From contig OX393561.1 of assembly GCA_947652115.1 (NCBI GenBank), positions 8,466,840-8,530,839 on the forward strand: DNA of 64,000 nt. Direction: 5' to 3'. The translations under genes were made by a program, and so were the position numbers. Under the pieces are notes generated by a model. The model ran no database searches. It had not been told where the DNA came from and saw only the letters and a program-made list of their open reading frames with translations. Below are positions 26,205 through 36,229 of this stretch, in pieces (position 1 is the first letter of the stretch; each line of letters starts with the position of its first letter). The DNA is from Blastomussa wellsi (lineage: Eukaryota > Cnidaria > Anthozoa > Scleractinia > Plerogyridae).

Positions 26205-27121
26205 AAGTCGTGGACCTTACGAAAACCTTCTATATTGTCTGGACCAACGCATTCCCGTGTGAAAAAAAGAATGAAAAAAGGAAATTTATTTCGGTAAATT
26301 TCCAAGGGCTTATCAGTTATTATTGTGTATGGTAGGTGCTGTACTTACTCGACATTCATCTGAGAGCTCGTCAGCGGCATCACAGGAAGAAACTGGTTGA
26401 GATGGGGAAGCAGATGAAGTCGGCGGGGCTTTCATGACTAAGCCCAGTGTACAGGAAAACTAAAATATACAATCAACACAATTACAAATTTGCTGCTACA
26501 AGAATCACTTACCACTTTTTCTTGATGGTGCGTTGAGCCCCATGGTAACAGGAGAAGCAGACAAGGGTGTTGTGGACGGTGTGTTAGAGGCAGAGGATGC
26601 ACTCAAAGGAGTACAATCTGAAAAAATAAGTAGTAAGTTTTACAGCCTGTTATTTTTGCTTGTAAACGGGCATAACGATAAATGTCTACCGTGTTGTCTG
26701 GGTGTTGTGGTAGATTGACAGGCTGGCTGGTCGATGATAAACTGCGGTGGAGCGATTGTTGGATCGTTAAAGGCAAGGTCCTCATCAAACCCCTCATCAT
26801 CTGAGTCCTCATCCTTTGCATCATCGCCGATGTCGTCAGTCTCAGTCGCGTCACATTAATCAATAGAAAAATCAAAAAGTCAATAGCACCAGGAAAACAT
26901 AAAAACAGTAAAGTGTATATTAATAAGCAAAGAAATCGATGATCTTCATACCAGTGTATTTATTGGGTTCCTTAAAGTTCGGTGTTAGTGACTGCCCAAA
27001 CACTTCCTCACTCAGTTGGTTTGCCACATGGCGGAGAAGAACTGAGTAGGACTACGGTGGTTCTCGCTTCTTCACTGTGGATACTGCCGCTCTTGCGCGG
27101 TCCTGGTTCAACCTCATCAGT
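26205..27121 (-). pseudogene. Family B transposase fragment, copy 1
   Basis: Minus-strand exons of a second, related family, matching 30100-31080 segment by segment. They are: a partial exon GPDNIEGF (26205-26255); SCDAADELSDE (about 26350-26440); a Ser/Thr-rich exon (about 26520-26620); an acidic exon with DDEGFDEDLAFNDPTIAPP (about 26700-26860); and QSLTPNF with part of RARAAV (about 26950-27121). The acidic exon lacks 64 bp present at 30738-30801, with CAC at both edges, which removes GELLGVEYLYEQ. The 27121 end is fused to a duplicate of 26105 onward. Confidence 0.7.
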
Positions 27122-27343
27122 CCCTCAAATATGCACTGGGATAGACGACCCAAGAACACGCCATACAGTGGGTGGGACTCAGTAGTACAACCAAGGGCCA
27201 AGCGCCTCATGAAGTGCCAAGTCGTGGACCTTACGAAAACCTTCTATATTGTCTTGACCAACGCATTCCTGTGTGAAAAAAAGAATGGAAAAAAGGAAAT
27301 TTATTTCGGTAAATTTCCAAGGGCTTATCAGTTATTATTGTGT
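27122..27343 (-). repeat. Duplicate of the A/B fusion junction (copy of about 26105-26336)
   Basis: About 220 bp match 26105-26336 with few differences, including the exact family A/family B fusion at TTGGCA. The duplicate is joined at both sides to family B sequence: TCAA is shared at 27118-27121, and GGCTGGTCGATGATAAAC begins the right side. So the fusion came first and was later copied. Confidence 0.8.
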
Positions 27344-27887
27344 ATGGCTGGTCGATGATAAACTGCGGTGGAGCGATTGTTGGATCTTTAAAGGCAAGGT
27401 CCTCATCAAACCCCTCATCATCTGAGTCCTCATCCTTTGCATCATCGCCGATGCCGTCAGTCTCAGTCGCGTCACCCTGTATGACCTGCAAGACACGTCC
27501 CATTTGTTCATAAAGATATTCCACTCCCAGTAGTTCACCCACATTAATCAATAGAAAAATCAAAAGTCAATAGCACCAGGAAAACATAAAAACAGTAAAG
27601 TGTATATTAATAAGCAAAGAAATCGATGATCTTCATACCAGTGTATTTATTGGGTTACTTAAAGTTCGGTGTTAGTGACTGCCCAAACACTTCCTCACTC
27701 AGCTGGTTTGCCACATGGCGGAGAAGAACTAAGTAGGACTGCGGTGGTCCTCGCTTCTTCACTTTGGATACTGCCGCTCTTGCGCGGTCCTGGTTCCACC
27801 TCATCAGTCCCTCAAGGAGATAGGCTTGAAAGTGTAGGTCGCTTGCTGTATATCCTGTTAACAACCCAGAAAACGAAAGAAATGGTA
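27343..27887 (-). pseudogene. Family B transposase fragment, copy 2
   Basis: Two exons are present. One is the acidic exon with GELLGVEYLYEQMGRVL (about 27545-27343), which keeps the 64 bp missing from copy 1. The other encodes HFQAYLLEGLMRWNQDRA (about 27856-27650). Upstream, the intron runs straight into an element 3' end (CATAAACTTCTCC at 27889), so the catalytic exon is missing. Confidence 0.7.
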
Positions 27888-28160
27888 AACATAAACTTCT
27901 CCATAAGGAGAGACAAAATGGGGCAAAAATATGGGGTACAAAAGGGGATTCGCTGTAGAGGTATTAACAAAAATTCGCGTTCCAAATTTAAAGCACACGT
28001 TAGTAATTTCCCTTCGAAAGCATTCGAAATTCATCAATTCTTTACTCTGCTCCCTCTTCAACACTTAACATATAGCACAACGAAAGCCTTTTCTTTGGCT
28101 TTCATACTCTATTTTCTTTTTACTCCGTTAACGCCTTCTTTGCTTTTCTTTCTTCGGCTT
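27888..28160 (-). repeat. Element 3'-terminal module, copy 1
   Basis: It begins CATAAACTTCTCCATAAGG, continues with GGCAAAA-rich sequence and CAAATTTAAAGCACACGTTAG, and ends with AAAGCCTTTTCTTTGGCTTTC and CTCCGTTAACGCC. The module recurs seven times between 27888 and 37640. It is the 3' untranslated end of the U6-associated elements. Confidence 0.75.
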
Positions 28161-28340
28161 CTCTTTCTTTTTTTTGAACGTTGCCTTCAAGCTCCTTTTG
28201 CAGCCGCGTTCTTCTGGAGGACATGGTGGATGACAGTACCTGTGGTTCGGCTGCTGATATCCATTGGGGATGGGCAAAATGCGTTCTTGTTGATTGTGGT
28301 GAGAATAGCACTGTAGCTATACAAAAAACTAAAACGGAGA
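28161..28340 (-). pseudogene. Family B C-terminal exon remnant
   Basis: About 130 bp matching 31400-31560, a glutamine/proline-rich C-terminal coding stretch (minus strand PNGYQQPNHRY and related). It is cut at 28312 by the word TGTAGCTATAC that precedes three of the 3'-terminal modules. Confidence 0.6.
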
Positions 28341-28576
28341 CATAAACTTCTCCATAAGGGGGCAAAAGGGAGTAAAAAGAGAGGGGACAAAAGGGAATTA
28401 CTTTGAAAGTCATCAATAAAACCTGCGCGCCAAATTTAAAGGGCACGTTAGTAATTTTCCTTTGAAAGCATTTGGAATTCATTAATTCGGGATTCTGCTC
28501 CGTTTTCTATACGATCCAAAAAAAATTGACGTAAAATATAGCACAACATAAGCCTTTTCTTCTTCTTTCATACTCT
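28341..28576 (-). repeat. Element 3'-terminal module, copy 2
   Basis: This is the 3' untranslated module following the family B stop codon at 28577. It shares CATAAACTTCTCCATAAGGG, CAAATTTAAAGGGCACGTTAG and the AAGCCTTTTCTTC stretch with the other copies. In this copy the module continues directly into an open C-terminal coding exon, which shows its original place in the element. Confidence 0.75.
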
Positions 28577-31131
28577 TTATTTTCTTTTTACTCCGTTAAA
28601 GCCTTCTTCACCTTTCTTTCTTCGGCTTTGTTTTGCTAGCAACCCCGCCTTTGGTATTTGGCCAGGCTCGTTTGGACAGTAAGTCGGGCTAAAATACTGA
28701 GATGGTCGGTATCCTTGACTGTGGCTGCAGGCATATTTTGCAGGTTTAGACCATGTGTTGCCTTGGCAGTGGCCTTCCTGTCTTCGTCGAATTTTCGCTT
28801 CTTGTGCCTCCATTCGGTTGTTCTTGATGAATGAGCGTCTGTTGCAGTTCAAGGTTTCCACCCATTCTTCAAAGGTTTTGTCCGATTTTTCTCTACACCA
28901 CCAGTTTCCATAGTACTGTGTGGTTCTCAGCCAGCCGTTCTTTCCCAAACTGCCTGCAGGTAGTGCCATCTTTCCTGTTGTATCTTTTTCTTTGACCGTT
29001 GCCTTCAAGCTCCTTTTGCAGCCGTTCTTCTGGAGAACATGGTGGATGACGGTACCTGTGGTTCGGCTGCTGGTATCCATTGGGGATGGGGAAAATGCGT
29101 TCTTGTTGATTGTGATGAGAATAGCACTGCACTAGGGGGAAAGGGCATTGCCGAAAGCGAGAAGGGTGGCAACACTGTCGTGGGTTGATTGGGCAGGATT
29201 GTTCGTGGTCTGCGTTCTGTTTTTGCAGCGCCAGCGGCATTTGCAGAAAGGTGGAACTGGTGCTCTCAACTTGTACCAGTGAGAAGTTCATGGCGGCAGG
29301 CAACGGAACTGGTGCTGTAATAGACAGCTTTTGGAGAGTGATCCCTTGTTCCAAAAGTTGTCGCTCGGTCTCCTTGGATTTTTTGTTAAACCTTTTCAAG
29401 CAAAGAAAAGTGGACTTTAATGTGTATTTGTTAAAAATAATACCTAGCTGATGGGATTTAATGTGGGAGTCTAATGTGTGCGGAGATGAGCAGCCTAGCT
29501 AAGAACGCAAATGTTTATTCGTATTGTTTACGTTTACGTACCACTGTGTTAATGTAGTCTGATTGATGTCAACTAACTGGATCGCCGTATCGCTCATCAC
29601 CTTTGAACACTGCACTACCAGGCTTTTGATGTTTTGGTAGGCTCTCAATATCAATGTCCACCTCAACAATCTGTTACCATTCTGGACCACGTTTCCTGGA
29701 TAGGCAGCACAAAGTTGTTCGATGACAACCTCCATATATCTGTTGCAATCAGGTCGCTGGGCAGGGCCAGCGTTTTGATCGAGAAAGCAGCTGAAGCAAA
29801 ATGAAACCGTTAATCCTGTATGGTAATAGAGCAGTTGCTTAGGTAATACGTCTTTCTAACGGTGCAACAAATTTGTAAATCTAATGATTACCGGCGGCTA
29901 GCTTCAACTCCATGAGCAACAGTTGACTTTGTGGCTTTAAACCTCCCTCGAGGTGACGCACTTGAGAAGCGTGGAGAAAATGCGGTAGGTTTCTTGTCGT
30001 AGTCTGACAAAGCAGCCCACAGTTTTAAAATTGTGTCTGCTTGGCCGTTGTCCAGTGGCCTTTCTTGATCACGAAGACTGACAAGATAGGTTGCCAAGTC
30101 GTGGACCTTACCAAAACCTTCTATATTGTCTGGACCAACGCATTCCTGTGTGAAAAAAGAATGAAAAAAGGAAATTGATTTCGGTAAATTTCCAAGGGCT
30201 CATCAGTTATTATTGTGATGGTAGGTACTGTACTTACTCGAGATTCATCTGAGAGCTCGTCAGCGGCATCACAGGAAGAAACTGGTTGAGATGGGCAAGC
30301 AGATGACGGGGCTTTCATGACTAAGCCTAGTGTACAGGAAAACTAAAATATACAATCAACACAATTACAAATTTGCTGCTACAAGAATCACTTACCTCTT
30401 TTTCTTGATGGTGCGTTGAGCCCCATGGCAACAGGAGAAGCAGACAAGGGTGTTGTGGACGGCGTGTTAGAGGCAGAGGATGCACTCAAAGGAGTACAAT
30501 CTGGAAAAATAAGTAGTAAGTTTTACTGCCTGTTATTTTTGCTTGTAAACGGGCATAACGACAAATGCCTACCGTGTTGTCTGGGTGTTGTGGTAGATTG
30601 ACAGGCTGGCTGGTCGATGATAAACTGCGGTGGAGCGATTGTTGGATCGTTAAAGGCAAGGTCCTCATCAAACCCCTCATCATCTGAGTCCTCATCCTTT
30701 GCATCATCGCCGATGTCGTCAGTCTCAGTCGCGTCACCCTGTATGACCTGCAGGACACGTCCCATTTGTTCATAAAGATATTCCACTCCCAGTAGTTCAC
30801 CCACATTAATCAATAGAAAAATCAAAAAGTCAATAGCACCAGGAAAACATAAAAACAGTAAAGTGTATATTAATAAGCAAAAAAATCGATGATCTTCATA
30901 CCAGTGTATTTATTGGGATACTTAAAGTTCGGTGTTAGTGACTGCCCAAACACTTCCTCACTCAGCTGGTTTGCCACATGGCGGAGAAGAACTGAGTAGG
31001 ACTGCGGTGGTTCTCGCTTCTTCACTGTGGATACTGCCGCTCTTGCGCGGTCCTGGTTCCACCTCATCAGTCCCTCAAGGAGATAGGCTTGAAAGTGTAG
31101 GTCGCTTGCTGTATTGCCTGTTAACAACCCA
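28577..31131 (-). pseudogene. Dada-like transposase family B, C-terminal half (longest copy)
   Basis: The minus-strand exon series is collinear with family A. It runs: HFQAYLLEGLMRWNQDRA (about 31120-30905); GELLGVEYLYEQMGRVL plus an acidic tail (about 30812-30610); two short Ser-rich exons (about 30500 and 30300); DLATYLVSLRDQERPL and ALSDYDKKPTAFSPRF (30150-29890); NAGPAQRPDCNRYMEVVIEQ (29790-29530); and a long last exon to 28577. The last exon has the zinc-like block YYGNWWCREK...FEEW and then YCPNEPGQIPK near the end. Its first part (29399-28893) and last part (29080-28577) are in different frames, implying a frameshift near 29000. The catalytic exon upstream is missing. Confidence 0.7.
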
Positions 31132-31151
31132 GAAAACGAAAGAAATGGTAA

Positions 31152-31398
31152 ACATAAACTTCTCCATAAGGAGGGACAAAATGGGGCAAAAATAGAAACA
31201 AAAACAAAAACTCGCGTTCCAAATTTAAAGCACACGTTAGTAATTTCCCTTCGAAAGTATTCGAAATTCATCAATTCTTTACTCTGCTCCCTCTTCAACA
31301 CTTAACATATAGCACAACGAAAGCCTTTTCTTTGGCTTTCATACTCTATTTTCTTTTTACTCCGTTAAAGCCTTCTTTGCTTTTCTTTCTTCAGCTTC
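31152..31398 (-). repeat. Element 3'-terminal module, copy 3
   Basis: Same module as 27888-28160, and in the same relation to the HFQAYLLEG exon, so 30830-31560 and 27540-28310 are a tandem duplicate pair. Confidence 0.75.
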
Positions 31399-31740
31399 TC
31401 TTTCTTTTTTTTGAACGTTGCCTTCAAGCTCCTTTTGCAGCCGCGTTCTTCTGGAGGACATGGTGGATGACAGTACCTGTGGTTCGGCTGCTGGTATCCA
31501 TTGGGGATGGGCAAAATGCGTTCTTGTTGATTGTGGTGAGAATAGCACTGCACTAGGGGGAAAGGGCATTGCCGAAAGCGAGAAGGGCGGCAACACTGTC
31601 GTGGGTTGATTGGGCAGGGTAGTTCGTGGTCTGCGTGCTGTTTTTGCAACGCCAGCGGCATTTGTAGGAAGGTGGAACTGGTGCTCTTCACTTGTACCAG
31701 TGAGAAGTTCTTGTGGGCGGGCCATGGCGGCAGGCAATTA
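31399..31740 (-). pseudogene. Family B C-terminal exon fragment
   Basis: The minus strand matches 29300-28990: STSSTFLQMPLALQKQ, CPINPRQCC and PNGYQQPNHRY. It starts in mid-exon and is cut at 31740 by unrelated A-rich sequence. It has no zinc-like C-terminal block of its own. Confidence 0.65.
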
Positions 31741-31790
31741 AAAACGAATTAATGCAAATAATGTAGCTATACAAAAAACTAAAACGGAGA

Positions 31791-32122
31791 CATAAACTTC
31801 TCCGTAATGGGGCAAAAGGGAGTAAACAGAGAGGGGACAAAAGGGAATTACTTTGAAAGTCATGAACAAAACCTTGCACGGCAAATTTAAAGGGCGCGTT
31901 AGTAATTTTCCTTTGAAAGCATTTGAAATTCATTAATTCTGGATTCTGCTCCGTTTTCTATACGATCCAAAAAAAATTGAAGCAAAATATAGCACAACAT
32001 AAGCCTTTTCTTACTCTTACTCTTACTTTTTACTCTTCTTTCTCTTTTCCTACTTTTACTTTTCATACTCTTTATTTTCTTTTTACTCCGTTAAAGCCTT
32101 CTTCACCTTTCTTTCTTCGGCT
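31791..32122 (-). repeat. Element 3'-terminal module, copy 4
   Basis: The module starts CATAAACTTCTCCGTAATGG and is preceded by TGTAGCTATACAAAAAACT, as at 28312 and 34980. It contains a CTTACT-rich insert at about 32010-32060. Confidence 0.75.
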
Positions 32123-32361
32123 TTGTTTTGCTAGCCACCCCGCCTTTGGTATTTAGCCAGGCTCGTTTGGACAGTAAGTCGGGCCAAAATACTGAGATGG
32201 TCGGTATCCTTGACTGTGGCTGCAAGCATATTTTGCAGGTTTAGACCATGTGTTGTCTTGGCAGTGGCCTTCCTGTCTTCGTCGAATTTTCGCTTCTTGT
32301 GCCTCCATTCGGTTGTTCTTGATGAATGAGCGCCTGTTGCAATAGAAAATAGTGTAGTCAT
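32123..32361 (-). pseudogene. Transposase C-terminal exon fragment
   Basis: It matches 28635-28840, the extreme C-terminal coding part with the minus-strand NEPGQIPK-like region. It ends abruptly at 32341, where the sequence changes to an ATAGAAAATAGTG stretch. Confidence 0.6.
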
Positions 32362-32394
32362 CGCTTCATAATTTGACGAAACAGAAAAAAACTT

Positions 32395-33690
32395 CTGATT
32401 ATTGATGCTTTGGAGTTGACTTGTTTGTCCTGTGAACGCGATTTTTTTTGTTGTTGTCGTTGTTTCAGTCCTTATTTTTTGGTTTAATTTTTAAACTTTT
32501 ATTTATTCTCTTTACCCCATAACCTTTGTTTTTGAAGGTTTCTTTCCACTGCTCGTACGCCACATTCGCTGTTGTTTGGCAGTACCAGTTGCCGAAACAC
32601 TGACGATGTACGGCTGGATCTCTTGTTTGGCCACATTTTCTTTTGTTGTAGTAGTATGTACTACGGGATTGGTCAGGCTGAACGTGAAGATGAAGCTGCT
32701 GAACTGGTGGCACCATAAGTACAGGATGATTAGGCAGCATCGGCAGTTGTGGTGTAGGCTAGACGGGTAGGGGGACTGATGTGATGACCGCTGTTCGTTT
32801 CTCTCTCACGTTTGCCTGCCCTGTAGTGTTCTGTGGTAATGTATGTTTGAATGGAGCAAGGATGTTTACTGTTGGGAGAGATGCTGGCTTAGCTTCTGCT
32901 GCAGCGAGGGGAAGTCTGGTGCCATGCTGAATAACGTCCAGCTCCTTATCATTTTTCCTACTTGGTGTACCTTAAATATTTAACAGCAAAGGAAACTTTA
33001 TAAGTATTTGTAATAAATATTTTCAAAACATTTTAATTTTAGCACTGACTGATAGTTGTCTGATTGATCTCACTCAGCTGCAGCTTTGTGTTTGCCTTGA
33101 CATGAGCATTGCTCAGGATCGCATTTCTCATTTGCTGATGAGACTTCATAAGAAATGCAATAAGAAGTGCCCTGAACAGAAGTGCCCTTCGTCTGTACGG
33201 CAGCAGGATGCTGGTCACATAGTTTGGAGATAATGGACTCCACATAGCGGTTGCAGTCGGGCCATTGTGCAGGGCCAGCATTGTAGCCGCAGCACTACTG
33301 CGAACGCTACTGGCTAAGGCTGCTTTGGATGATGGTATGACTACAGGTGTAGAGGCCAGTGTTCCTGTCGTAGTTGCCCGCATCTGAGCCTTGGTCGATC
33401 TCTCCTTTGCCTTGTTTGCGATTACCTCTCTACACTCAGGGAACAACTGGACATATGATTTAAAGGAGGCCTTGTTTTGACTGAGTGGTGAGGCTGTCAC
33501 AGACTCCATTCGCATGCTCTCTTCAAGCCATGCGGCATACCCCAATGCATTCTCAAGGACCCATTTAAATGTCTGCCCATGGAAGCCACCAAATTGCATC
33601 TCATACTCAGATAGCACTTCAGTGCTCTCTGTGGTATCTCGTCCCCTATTTTTCACAGTTTGGATAGCATGTTTTTTTTTTTTCACCTAA
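32395..33690 (-). pseudogene. Family A transposase with the catalytic core deleted
   Basis: The minus strand starts with the N-terminal block QFGGFHGQTFKWVLENALGY (about 33600-33540), followed by PLSQNKASFKSYVQLFPE and a Ser/Thr/Ala-rich linker. At about 33290 it jumps, out of frame, into the C-terminal exon that normally reads NAGPAQWPDCNRYVES, then KLQLSEINQTTISQ (33070). A second C-terminal piece (32740-32465) has the zinc-like end but lacks the CGKC-preceding residues. The DUF6729-like region, the MRRLALG exon and the SLESFH exon are all missing. The 3' untranslated part (32395-32465) matches 23235-23330. Confidence 0.65.
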
Positions 33691-33743
33691 AAAGTAGAAA
33701 GCATTTCATAAATACCCTAGATTCATTTTCCTACCTAATTCGT

Positions 33744-34333
33744 CTACCTAATTGTATGTGATGATGACAGGGAACTGTCCCCTGTACCCCACATCAAGTT
33801 CGAGATTAGCCTGGCTCCAGCTGATAACTTTTCTTTTGCATCTTGAACACTCCAAATATTCGGTAACCAAGGAATAGTAGCCATCCAAGTCAAGCACTTG
33901 TCGCACTTGTGGATATAATCCTGCACTTGTACGAGGGTGCTTATTACAATCCGCATGTGGACAGTGCAACTCGAATCACCACAACTTCCTTGGCATCCGA
34001 ACAAGGAGGCGATCGGTAAAGTACTTATTGACAGCTGGAGATTGGTTTTCTCTAAGTACTGGCTCTGGTCTCCACTGGACCACTTGAACAGTGCCCTCGA
34101 GACCCAAGCATGATCTTGCTTGGGAATGCTTTTTTGGTTTTCTTCTTCTCTGTTGTTTCAGTGTTGGTGGACCATTGGCAGAGGGGATTCCCGTCACATT
34201 CCGGAAATATTTCATTCGTGTTTTAGTCACTCAGGGAAAATTTGTGTGGACGTGATTGGTCAACATTTGGATTTGCTCAATGGTGATTGGTTAACTTTTG
34301 GAAATCTTTCGCTCGAACATTGCGAGTTACTTA
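33744..34333 (-). pseudogene. Element 5' end fused to a DUF6729-like transposase fragment
   Basis: The element 5' end is intact at 34333 (CTCGAACATTG at 34312-34322, 22 bp from the hexamer). Coding sequence resumes near 34230-33980 with YFTDRLLVRMPRKLW. It continues in a different frame (33969-33748) with GLYPQVRQVLDLDGYYSLV and TEYLECSRCKRKVISWSQ. These words are typical of the DUF6729-like domain in the middle of this transposase family. The shift of frame at about 33970 and the missing N-terminal exons make it a dead fragment. Confidence 0.65.
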
Positions 34334-34339
34334 GCAAAA

Positions 34340-34900
34340 AAACTGGGGCATAAACGTCACCATGAGGGACGCATCATTGTGATAACCCGCACATCACACG
34401 CATACTTGAGTGTGAGGATTGTAGGAAATTGGAGGCGATGGCCCATATCTACTTGACAGAGGAGAGGTGCGCTCCATGCAAATAACCCTCTTTTTGCAGT
34501 TCGAACATTCCAGGTACTCAGACCCCAAGTGTGCACACTGTCCACATCTAGTACTCAGCGGATGGCTGGGTACAACCTGGCGGATGCCAGCTCGTGGTTG
34601 GTACAGGTACTGTTTGGGCATATCAGGACGATACCTCCAGTGTTTCTTTGGCAGCCACAGAATAAATCTATTGCCAAAGTATCTGTCGACTTTCGGTGGA
34701 ATCTGAGATGACAGGTGGGGTTCAGGAGGATGCCACCACAACTTATTCATCTGGCTGTAGGCTATTTCTGGCTCGCCTTCTGCAGACAATGTGAACAGTG
34801 CTTTGGATATCCACTGGTGATCAACCTCTGGCATGTATTTGCGCCAGCTACCCAGCAAAGGGTATTCTACAGGTGCCAAAAAAAAGAAATTCATATGCAT
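34340..34900 (-). pseudogene. DUF6729-like transposase fragment joined to an element 3' end
   Basis: Minus-strand coding runs from about 34880: HQWISKALFTLSAEGEPEI, NRFILWLPKKHWRYRP and SEYLECSNCKKRV, the DUF6729-like signature with its CxxC. A frameshift near 34440 moves the last part (MGHRLQFPTILT, RVITMMRPS) to another frame. At about 34366 the coding sequence ends against the element 3' end (AAACTGGGGCATAAACG at 34340-34356), so all downstream exons are deleted. Confidence 0.65.
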
Positions 34901-35008
34901 AATTATCTGTTAGCAAACACATAACTATTATAGCTATCATTTGCTTAATTAATTGATTGAAAATAAATTAATAAAAAATTGTAGCTATATAAAAAACTTT
35001 ATCGGTGG

Positions 35009-35325
35009 CATAAACGTCTCGATCAGTAAGGGGGGGGGGGGGGGGGGCAAAAGGGGTAAAAAGAGGGAGGAGAAAAGGGGATTACTTGGAGAGGAATAAA
35101 CAAAACCTTATGCGCCAAATTTAAAGGGGACGTTATTAATTTTCCTTTGAAGGCATTCGAAATTCATTTATTGTTTATTCTGCTTCCTTTTCCACACAAT
35201 CCAAAGAAATTGACAAAAAATATAGCAAAACGAAACCCTTTTCTTCGGCTTTCGTACTCTCTATTATCTTTTAACTCTTTTAAAGCCTTCTTCGCTTTTC
35301 TTTCTTTCTTTCTTTGACTTCTCTT
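35009..35325 (-). repeat. Element 3'-terminal module, copy 5, with a poly-G tract
   Basis: The module begins CATAAACGTCTCG, followed by a run of about 17 G (35031-35047) in place of the usual AAGGGGGC. It ends with the AAACCCTTTTCTTCGGCTTTC stretch. Confidence 0.7.
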
Positions 35326-35480
35326 TCGCAGGTGAAGGATAGATTTCGCATGGCTTGATATGTAAAACCTCCACGTATCTGTTACAAGTCCACTGTTCTG
35401 CCCCACGAAACACCACCGAGTGCTATCAAGCCCTGGAACAACAGTGGAGGTGTAGCTTTAAATCTTCCTTGCATCAGTTG
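35326..35480 (-). pseudogene. Transposase fragment with two exons already joined
   Basis: The minus strand reads GRFKAT, then VPGLDSTRW directly followed by CFVGQN. In families A and B these two parts lie on separate exons (VESTKR / CFLGSN) with an intron between (about 24261-24430). Here the intron is absent at 35412/35413. A small deletion follows, so the reading frame is lost. The fragment may come from a spliced transcript or from an element lineage without this intron. Confidence 0.55.
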
Positions 35481-35489
35481 CATTTGATG

Positions 35490-35584
35490 GTTATGGCGTG
35501 ACGTGATTGGTCAACATTTGGATGTGCTCGTTGCTGATTGGTTAAAATTTGGAAATCTTTCCCTCGAACATTGGAAAATACTCA
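35490..35584 (-). mobile_element. Element 5' end (third copy of the terminus)
   Basis: It contains TGATTGGTCAACATTTGG, GGAAATCTTTCCCTCGAAC and ends ATACTCA before GCGCAA (35585-35590). It is closely related to 34240-34333 and shares CTCGAACATTG with 1599-1609. Confidence 0.75.
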
Positions 35585-35590
35585 GCGCAA

Positions 35591-36095
35591 AAATGGGGGC
35601 ATAAACTTCTCCATAAGGGGGACAAAAGGTGACAAAAACAGGGGGAGAAAATTGGATTCGCTGGAGCGTTATTAAAAAAAACCTGCGTGTCAAATTTAAA
35701 GCACACGTGAGTAATTTTCCTTCAAAGGCATTCAAAATTCATTACTTTTAATTATACTCCCTTTTCAACACAATACAAAGAAAGTGGCACAAATTACAGC
35801 ACAACGAAAGCCTTTTCTTCGGCTTCCATACTCTTTATTTTCTTTTTACTCCGTTAAAGGCTTCTTCACTTTTCTTTCTTCGGCTTTGTTTTCCTAGCCA
35901 CTCCGCCTCTGGTATTTGACCAGGCTCGTTTGGCCAGTAAGTGTGGCCAAAATACTGAGAATGGCCGGTCTTCTTGACTGTGGCTGCAGGCATTTTTTGC
36001 AGATGTAGGCCATGCTTTGCCTTGGCAGGGGCCTCCCTGTTGTCGTCGAATGTTTGCTTCTTGTGCCTCCATTTGGTTGTTCTTGATAAATGAGT
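35591..36095 (-). pseudogene. Element 3' end with module copy 6 and C-terminal fragment
   Basis: The 3' end AAATGGGGGCATAAAC follows GCGCAA directly. The untranslated module runs to about 35888. It is followed on the minus strand by a C-terminal coding piece matching 28635-28840 and 32123-32341. The piece stops near 36095. Confidence 0.65.
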
Positions 36096-36229
36096 TTTCA
36101 GAAGAAAATATTGAAGTTATGCCATAAAATTTGCCGAAACAATAGAAAATTATAAACGGGGATTATATGTTTTACCCCATGGCAGAATAACGAAAGAAAC
36201 CAGTACAATCGTGGTCCTCGTTTTGCTAT

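Noticed and set aside
22843..35612. Clear terminal inverted repeats for the U6-targeting element
   Set aside because: The 5' end read inward (TGAGTATTTTCC) and the 3' end read inward (AAATGGGGGCAT) do not match; I could not support inverted repeats, which leaves the superfamily name provisional.
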